64,000 nucleotides of DNA from Hallerella sp963629575. GTDB taxonomy: Bacteria; Fibrobacterota; Fibrobacteria; Fibrobacterales; Fibrobacteraceae. The stretch lies in the NCBI GenBank assembly GCA_963629575.1, contig CAVGIM010000006.1:5939-69938 (forward strand), in the 5' to 3' direction. A program made the translations under genes and the position numbers. Below the pieces are notes generated by a model. That model was not told where the DNA came from and did not search any database. It saw only the letters and a program-made list of their open reading frames with translations. Shown here piece after piece: positions 59,741 through 64,000 of this stretch; position 1 is the stretch's first letter, and every line of letters begins with the position of its first letter.

Positions 59741-60121
59741 CGGCGTTCCCTTGTTGAAAGCTTGCACCGTATCGACCCGGTGCCACGGCCTCGCCCTTGT
59801 TTCGCGGGACCCCTTGAGGCAACAAAGGGTGGGCCCATGGGGGGATTGCGCGGTTCGCCCGTTCCCGGGTTCCGCGACCGCTACTTCGGGCATTTCGCCT
59901 TCCGGGCGGCTCGGGAGAAAAACAACGGGAGAGAACCCTTTCCCTTGCCGCCCTTGCGGGCTGTCCGGCCGGTCCGGCGAGGCCTTTCGGCTGCCTGGAC
60001 CTGCCGGGTTTCTAGGGCGCGCCCCGGGAGTCGGACCCGGGCGGCGGGGCTCTTCGTCCCCGTCGGAGCCGCCTCGCGCGCCGTCCTCCCGTCACCCTCG
60101 CGGGGCGGGAGGGGCGTCCGG
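59741..60121. other. gene-free G/C-rich stretch of 381 bases
   Basis: No ORF here has a plausible start or composition. It holds many short inverted repeats, including one near 60013-60110 that folds partly like a tRNA T arm but lacks a proper D arm and anticodon stem. It could contain terminators or promoters for the genes either side. Confidence 0.5.
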
Positions 60122-60610
60122 TCAGTATTCCCGGACCAGCGTGTCCGCCTTCTTCCTCACCTCCAGGAACTCGCCGAACTCGCTCTCGAAGCGCTCGCGG
60201 TCGATGCCCATGGCGGCCATCGCGTCCTTCGCGCTCACCGTCATGCGGTTCCGGATCGCGCCCTCGTTGTAGCCGAGGAGCACCGCTTCCGCGAGCAGCC
60301 CGGAAACGTCCTTCACCGTCACCGCGCTGCCGGTGTTCCTTATCTTGAACCCCTTCGTGACGGCGCCGTTCGCGTCGAAGTAGCGCGCCTCGGCGCTCTT
60401 CACCGCGTCGGATATCGCCTTGCCGAGGTCCGCGAGCCTGTCCGCGAACTCCTGCAGGTCGTGCACCGCCTCCGCGTCGGATTCCAGCGCTCCGCAGTCG
60501 CGCTCGCCGCGCGCCACCGCGCAGCAGGTCCGGAAGGCCGACTTCAGCGCCTCCCCGTCGATGTTGTCGATGATCGTCTTCTCGTCCATCGTCGCCAGTG
60601 TCTTCGCCAT
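60122..60610 (-). CDS. phage protein next to RecT, unknown
   Basis: 162 residues, soluble and helical; residues about 40-75 (SDAEAVHDLQEFADRLADLG) and 80-110 recall core helices of single-strand-annealing partner proteins, but no firm family. It follows the RecT-like gene by 18 bases on the same strand, so it may assist recombination. Confidence 0.55.
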   Translation of the reverse strand: MAKTLATMDEKTIIDNIDGEALKSAFRTCCAVARGERDCGALESDAEAVHDLQEFADRLADLGKAISDAVKSAEARYFDANGAVTKGFKIRNTGSAVTVKDVSGLLAEAVLLGYNEGAIRNRMTVSAKDAMAAMGIDRERFESEFGEFLEVRKKADTLVREY

Positions 60611-60628
60611 TTTCCTTTTCTCCTTTCC

Positions 60629-61504
60629 CTAGAGCGGGATCTCCATGTTTTCGGCCGGGATGTCCGGCAACTGCCGGAGCTCCCTCGTGACGGCTCGCAG
60701 CGCGGCGTCGTCCGCCGGCACCTGGTCGAGCGACTCGTACCCGAGCCGTCCGAGCGCGTCCATGACGGCCTGAGGGTCCTTGGTCCGGGTCGCGGACATC
60801 GCCCACGCGAGGAAGTTCGCGCGCATCTCCTCCGGGTCGCGATTCGGCGCGGGCTGCGCCTGTCGCGGCTGCGGGGCGGGGCCTTCCGCCGGGGCTTCCG
60901 GGACGACCTCCGCCTCGACCGCGCGCTCCGCCTTCCTCGCCGCCTTCGGCTTCGGGGCTTCCGCGGCTTTCGGCTTCGGCTTCGGCTGCGGTTCGGGCTG
61001 CGGTTCGGGCTGCGGTTCGTCCTTCGCCATGTCGCGCTCCTCCTCCGGCGTGTAGAAGCCGCCGAGGCACGCCGGGCAGAGCGCCCGGACGCCTTCCGAG
61101 ATGCACCGCGCGGACATCATCTGCATCGGGTACGAACGCCACTGGTTCTTTCCGGCAAGGCCGGCAGCCTTCGCCCGTTCCATGTCCCACGTCACCTCGA
61201 GCTCTCCGGCTTGCGGGTGCGAGAGCCAGAGCGACACGCGCTGCGACGTCCGCTCCGTCCACCGGATCTTTCCGCCCGCCGCCTGGAAGCGCGCGAGCAT
61301 CGCCTCGCTCTTCAGCGCGGGCTTGCCCTCGATGATGTGGTACTGCTGCACGGCCTTGATCGGGGGAATCCCGTCCGCCTGCGCGACGCACATCAGCGCG
61401 AAGGCCTGCGCCGCGTTCTTGAATCCGAACAGCCCGCTTTGCGCGACGGCGTTCGCCATCGTCTCCACCTGTTCCAGTGGGACGTTCACCAGTTCGCTAG
61501 ACAT
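60629..61504 (-). CDS. RecT-like single-strand DNA annealing protein
   Basis: 291 residues. The N-terminal ~150 residues match RecT-type annealing proteins (GFKNAAQAFALMCVAQADGI, IIEGKPALKSEAMLARFQAA, QWRSYPMQMMSARCISEGVR). A low-complexity linker of Pro, Glu, Lys and Ala (about 160-205, with PEPQPEPQPKPK) joins a C-terminal helical domain (EEMRANFLAWAMSATRTK). Family members anneal single strands for phage recombination. Overlaps the gene at 61497 by eight bases. Confidence 0.78.
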   Translation of the reverse strand: MSSELVNVPLEQVETMANAVAQSGLFGFKNAAQAFALMCVAQADGIPPIKAVQQYHIIEGKPALKSEAMLARFQAAGGKIRWTERTSQRVSLWLSHPQAGELEVTWDMERAKAAGLAGKNQWRSYPMQMMSARCISEGVRALCPACLGGFYTPEEERDMAKDEPQPEPQPEPQPKPKPKAAEAPKPKAARKAERAVEAEVVPEAPAEGPAPQPRQAQPAPNRDPEEMRANFLAWAMSATRTKDPQAVMDALGRLGYESLDQVPADDAALRAVTRELRQLPDIPAENMEIPL

Positions 61505-61691
61505 TCTTGTTCTCCTTGGTTGCGCGTTGTCTCTTCGTCGAGAGCGGCGTGTACCCGAACGCGCGGGCGCCGTTCTCCACCTGGGCGCGGACGCCCTCCA
61601 TGAACGTGCCGACTCCCCAGGGGACCCAGCCGCTCTCCGTCCTTAGGGTGATGAGGCCCACCCTTCTCGCCTTTGTCGATGTCGTTTCCAT
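61497..61691 (-). CDS. small phage protein, basic
   Basis: 64 residues (METTSTKARRVGLITLRTES...), basic at both ends. Overlaps the RecT start by eight bases. Unknown function. Confidence 0.55.
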   Translation of the reverse strand: METTSTKARRVGLITLRTESGWVPWGVGTFMEGVRAQVENGARAFGYTPLSTKRQRATKENKNV

Positions 61692-61733
61692 GTTTCGCTT
61701 CCTTTTTCGCGTTGTGTGTGTGTGAATTCTTCC

Positions 61734-62237
61734 CTATGTCTCCGCGTACCTGAACCCCATGCCCATGGCGCGCCTCTGCACTTCCCGGAGCAGCCCGGGG
61801 TTCGCCCACCTTCCGCCCTCGCCGCGGACCGTCGCGTCGAGGAACTCGCCCGCGAGGCCGTGCAGGTAGCAGAAGCGCTGGAGCTCGCCGAAGAGCCTCG
61901 CGCGGCGGAGGATGCGCTCCGCCTGTTCCGCCGGGAGCGCCTCGGTGAGGCATGCGCGGGAGCGGAGACGCCCGAGCGCGTCGAGCAGCTGCCGCTGCGT
62001 CGGGATGTCCGCCGTCGCCTTCGCCTCCGCGAACACCGCGCCGACCTCCTGGTCCCGGCACCTTACCGATTCCGAGAGGCTCGACGCCACCTGCACCAGC
62101 GTGTCGTCCGACATCGGGCGTCCCGCCTGGGCGTAGGCGTTGCGGAGCTCCCTCGCGAAGAGGGCCACCCGGCGGTTCTCGGCGAGGTGCCGCGCCTCGG
62201 TCGGGAGCGGGGCGTCATTGGTCATGATGGTGTCCAT
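61734..62237 (-). CDS. phage helical protein, unknown
   Basis: 167 residues from ATG 62237, with AGGAGAT upstream. Helical, e.g. ENRRVALFARELRNAYAQAG and LPAEQAERILRRARLFGEL. The 5' end overlaps the preceding gene by 23 bases. Possibly a regulator or replication helper; unrecognised. Confidence 0.6.
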   Translation of the reverse strand: MDTIMTNDAPLPTEARHLAENRRVALFARELRNAYAQAGRPMSDDTLVQVASSLSESVRCRDQEVGAVFAEAKATADIPTQRQLLDALGRLRSRACLTEALPAEQAERILRRARLFGELQRFCYLHGLAGEFLDATVRGEGGRWANPGLLREVQRRAMGMGFRYAET

Positions 62238-63258
62238 GGATTATCTCCTGTTCGCGCTCGGCGAAGTATCTGGCGAGCCGGTCGCCCTGTGTCATTCTCG
62301 TTCCGTCGGGATTCCGGCCTTCCTGGCGGCGCCGTCTGCACCAGTTGCGCAGCGCGGCGTAGTGGCTCCTGTACTTGTTCGGGTGGAGGAGCAGGTAGTC
62401 CGACATCTCCTCGACCAGGGAGCCCACGTCCCCGAACTCGGAGACGAGCCTTTCCATTTCCGTCGCCGTCAGGAGCACGTTTCCCGCGCTCCCGTAGCGG
62501 AGCTTCTGTTCCGCTTTTTCGCCCCGGGGGGAAGTGCGGACGGCAGCGGAGCCGTCCGCCCCCCGCTCCGAACCGCCGAGGAGCGAACACGAACGCTCCC
62601 TCGATGAGCCGGCGGATTTACCGGGGCGCCTTTGAATGTCTGACGGAGACGTTGCGAAGCCCGAAGCGGCAGCCTCCGCGCCCTCGCGGGTGGCGGCGTC
62701 TCCGTCAAGATTCTGCGCGCGGACGGTGGCGCTTGCGTCCGGGTCCTTGCGGATGCCGGCGTCCGCGCGCTCCAAGGTTTCCCCCGTGCCCGGCCTTTCC
62801 CAGGGCGTAAGTAGGCCGCCCACCGCGGCGTCGCCGCTCGCGGAGACCGGGACGGGGGTTGAAATTTCCCCGGGAGCGCCTGCCAGTCGCGCTCCCGGGA
62901 GGCTTTGGCGAGCCTCGAAGAACTGCCCTGCCGGGGCTGTGGCGCCTTCGTCGTTCGGCGCCTCCCCGTTGCCGGAAGAGGTCCCCGGCAGGGACGGGTT
63001 TACCAGAACCCCAGTTTCCTTCTTGCGCGGGCGGCCGCCCTTGCGGCCGTTGGCTTGAGCTGTTTTGGCGGCAGAACCTTGAAGACGCAGTTTCGCGAGT
63101 TTAACCATCGCTGCGCCGAACGAATAGCCGCTGTCGTTAAGCTTGGCCAATGCGACCAAACTTGCGCGAATATCTCTGACTATCTCTTCGTCCGACATCT
63201 CGATAAAATGCGCCGAGAACTCGCGAAATACGACTCTTGTCCACCAGATATCTTTCAC
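62215..63258 (-). CDS. phage replication-type protein with disordered middle
   Basis: 347 residues from GTG 63258. The N-terminal ~75 residues (SDEEIVRDIRASLVALAKLN) and the C-terminal PNKYRSHYAALRNWCRRRR (about 300-318) resemble replisome-organiser/DnaD-like phage proteins, in which the KY.SHY..I..W motif is common. The middle (about 80-265) is a disordered Pro/Ser/Gly/Ala-rich linker. A role in element replication is inferred from these ends. Confidence 0.6.
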   Translation of the reverse strand: MKDIWWTRVVFREFSAHFIEMSDEEIVRDIRASLVALAKLNDSGYSFGAAMVKLAKLRLQGSAAKTAQANGRKGGRPRKKETGVLVNPSLPGTSSGNGEAPNDEGATAPAGQFFEARQSLPGARLAGAPGEISTPVPVSASGDAAVGGLLTPWERPGTGETLERADAGIRKDPDASATVRAQNLDGDAATREGAEAAASGFATSPSDIQRRPGKSAGSSRERSCSLLGGSERGADGSAAVRTSPRGEKAEQKLRYGSAGNVLLTATEMERLVSEFGDVGSLVEEMSDYLLLHPNKYRSHYAALRNWCRRRRQEGRNPDGTRMTQGDRLARYFAEREQEIIHGHHHDQ

Positions 63259-63422
63259 AAGTTGTCCAGTCCCATCTTCTTCGCAAGGTCGTTGAGTGCG
63301 ATTCCGAGAATAGCCGGCGATTGCATAGGCGTACCCTTTTTGCCGTAAAGAATTTTTAACCGTTCAAGTAATTCCACGGCTGGCTGTGTTATGCATACTT
63401 GCTTGTATTCAGTTGTTGTCAT
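63255..63422 (-). CDS. small protein, first gene of the early operon
   Basis: 55 residues read from the minus strand, start ATG 63422 with AGAGAGG upstream: MTTTEYKQVCITQPAVELLE ... NDLAKKMGLDNL. Predicted strand then two helices, as in ribbon-helix-helix regulators, but the match is weak. Its stop overlaps the next GTG by four bases. It sits just downstream of the palindrome operator. Confidence 0.6.
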   Translation of the reverse strand: MTTTEYKQVCITQPAVELLERLKILYGKKGTPMQSPAILGIALNDLAKKMGLDNL

Positions 63423-63434
63423 TCTGCCTCTCTT

Positions 63435-63465
63435 GAATGTAATTCAAATGATTTGAGTTACATTC
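63435..63465. promoter_or_regulatory. 31-bp operator palindrome between early operon and repressor
   Basis: GAATGTAATTCAAAT, a central G, then ATTTGAGTTACATTC: a 15-base inverted repeat with one mismatch. A partial third half-site AATGTA follows at 63469. It lies 12 bases upstream of the early operon and ~100 bases from the repressor start, the usual place for a phage operator. Confidence 0.75.
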
Positions 63466-63563
63466 ACAATGTATTTAATGAAATTGGATTTGTCAAGACT
63501 TTTTTTGAGTTTTCTTAAAATTTTTCCCGAACTTTTTATTTTGACTGAAAACAAGGAGTGAAG

Positions 63564-63908
63564 ATGACCCCAGAAATGTCAAATATTCTTAAAGAAGGGT
63601 TCGCTAAATTCAAGGCACGAACAGGTTTCAATAATAACGAAATTGCTGATAGGCTAAATTGCTCAGCGAGTTCTGTTTCGCTTTATTGTCAAGGTAAAAC
63701 TTCCATTACCTATGAGACTGCGACCATCTTATTGCAAATGGGAATGAAGATTAGCGAACTGTTTGGAGATGAGATTGCGGCAAAAAATTTTCCAGAACCT
63801 CAAACAGATGATTCTGCAAAACTGGTTTATGAAGGACTTCAAAAATTACTAAAATTTGTAAACTTCAAAAACCCAAGTGAAACCAAACCAAAACCCAATG
63901 GGTTTTAA
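63564..63908 (+). CDS. HTH repressor of the prophage (Cro/cI-type)
   Basis: 114 residues from ATG 63564 with AAGGAG upstream (an in-frame GTG is six bases earlier). The HTH is NNEIADRLNCSASSVSLYCQ, then GKTSITYETATILLQMGMKI. The C-terminal part has no protease signature, so it is unlikely to be a LexA-like self-cleaving repressor. It is divergent from the early operon and probably binds the palindrome at 63435-63465. Its base composition is AT-richer than the early operon. Confidence 0.82.
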   Translation: MTPEMSNILKEGFAKFKARTGFNNNEIADRLNCSASSVSLYCQGKTSITYETATILLQMGMKISELFGDEIAAKNFPEPQTDDSAKLVYEGLQKLLKFVNFKNPSETKPKPNGF

Positions 63909-63928
63909 AGTGAAACCCAACCAAAACC
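63876..63928 (+). repeat. direct repeat at the repressor 3' end
   Basis: A 20-base unit (AGTGAAACC-AACCAAAACC with one variable base) occurs at 63876 and 63909, the first inside the repressor coding sequence and the second mostly past its stop. Confidence 0.6.
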
Positions 63929-63973
63929 AAAGCTTTTAAAAAAGTACAAGTACAAGTAGAAATTTAAAAGAAG

Positions 63974-64000
63974 TACTCTCCCTATAGAGGAGAGTATTTC
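63974..64000 (+). terminator. probable terminator, cut by the window edge
   Basis: TACTCTCC pairs with GGAGAGTA around a 7-base loop, then TTTC to the edge. Likely the end of the repressor transcript. Confidence 0.6.

Larger units (their letters stand above)
55441..64000. mobile_element. prophage-like integrative element, left part
   Basis: The left end has integrase and excisionase genes beside repeated hexamers. A long run of short, overlapping, G/C-rich minus-strand genes (about 55.6-63.4 kb) includes a RecT-like protein and a replication-type protein, and a divergent HTH repressor sits at 63.5 kb with an operator palindrome between. No capsid, tail or lysis genes are inside the window; the right end is not reached. 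The flanking gene on the left is the aspartoacylase gene; no tRNA marks the site. Confidence 0.85.

Noticed and set aside
60013..60110. Possible tRNA on the minus strand (T-arm-like stem loop and matching acceptor-like ends).
   Set aside because: No proper D arm, an anticodon loop of the wrong size, and total length too short; the pairing comes from G/C-rich palindromes.
59762..61603. 613-codon Arg-rich plus-strand ORF in the prophage.
   Set aside because: A by-product of high G/C content opposite real minus-strand genes; composition is implausible and no ribosome-binding site is seen.

Overview
The window looks like a draft chromosome scaffold (it has one 420-base run of N) from a Gram-negative bacterium of the Fibrobacterota, close to Fibrobacter. 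The clues are a lipoprotein with the serine-rich linker common in Fibrobacter exported proteins, outer-membrane barrels, a secreted beta-helix protein with a sorting-type tail, and Bacteroidota-like promoter boxes (TAnnTTTG) before several genes. The genus is inferred from protein style, not from a search.

Layout. 1-8046 (minus) is a tightly overlapping operon: RND exporter, class I aminotransferase, FHA-ABC transporter, Ser/Thr kinase, YraN and a cut YciO/Sua5 protein. 8127-11470 (plus) holds an Omp85-like barrel, malate dehydrogenase and ThiM. 11491-17535 (plus) is a sugar-type ABC importer operon headed by a receiver-like protein; its second permease carries a ~445-residue propeller-like insertion. 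17588-24575 (plus) holds a DUF2062-DUF1015 fusion, a barrel protein, a lipoprotein and SMC. 24648-29284 (minus) holds initiator tRNA, a PgsA-like enzyme, RecN, TrmB and an RNase Z-like protein. 29326-35558 (plus) holds a membrane protein, RmuC, a small protein with its own regulated promoter, RF3, a CapA-like lipoprotein and a CobW-type GTPase. A degenerate ~41-bp tandem array follows (35650-36060), then a DUF6261-like protein.

36929-46290 is an island of different base composition on the minus strand: HsdR, an ADP-ribosylglycohydrolase-HsdM fusion, a second HsdM, HsdS (cut by the N gap), and beyond the gap a GHKL ATPase with a STAS-like tail. The operon is continuous with the host gene rpsD on its right and with the DUF6261-like gene on its left, so it is genuinely inserted unless the N gap is a false join. 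I consider the ADP-ribosylglycohydrolase fused to one of two paralogous methylases the best candidate for an undescribed system.

46391-55411 (minus) returns to host genes: rpsD, a Ser-linker lipoprotein with a large secreted beta-helix protein, argF with a possible attenuator, a HAD phosphatase, a hypothetical and an aspartoacylase. From about 55.44 kb to the right edge is a prophage-like integrative element: tyrosine integrase and excisionase at its left end, a long minus-strand early operon of small overlapping genes including a RecT-like annealing protein and a replication-type protein, and a divergent HTH repressor separated from it by a 31-bp palindrome. The element runs out of the window.
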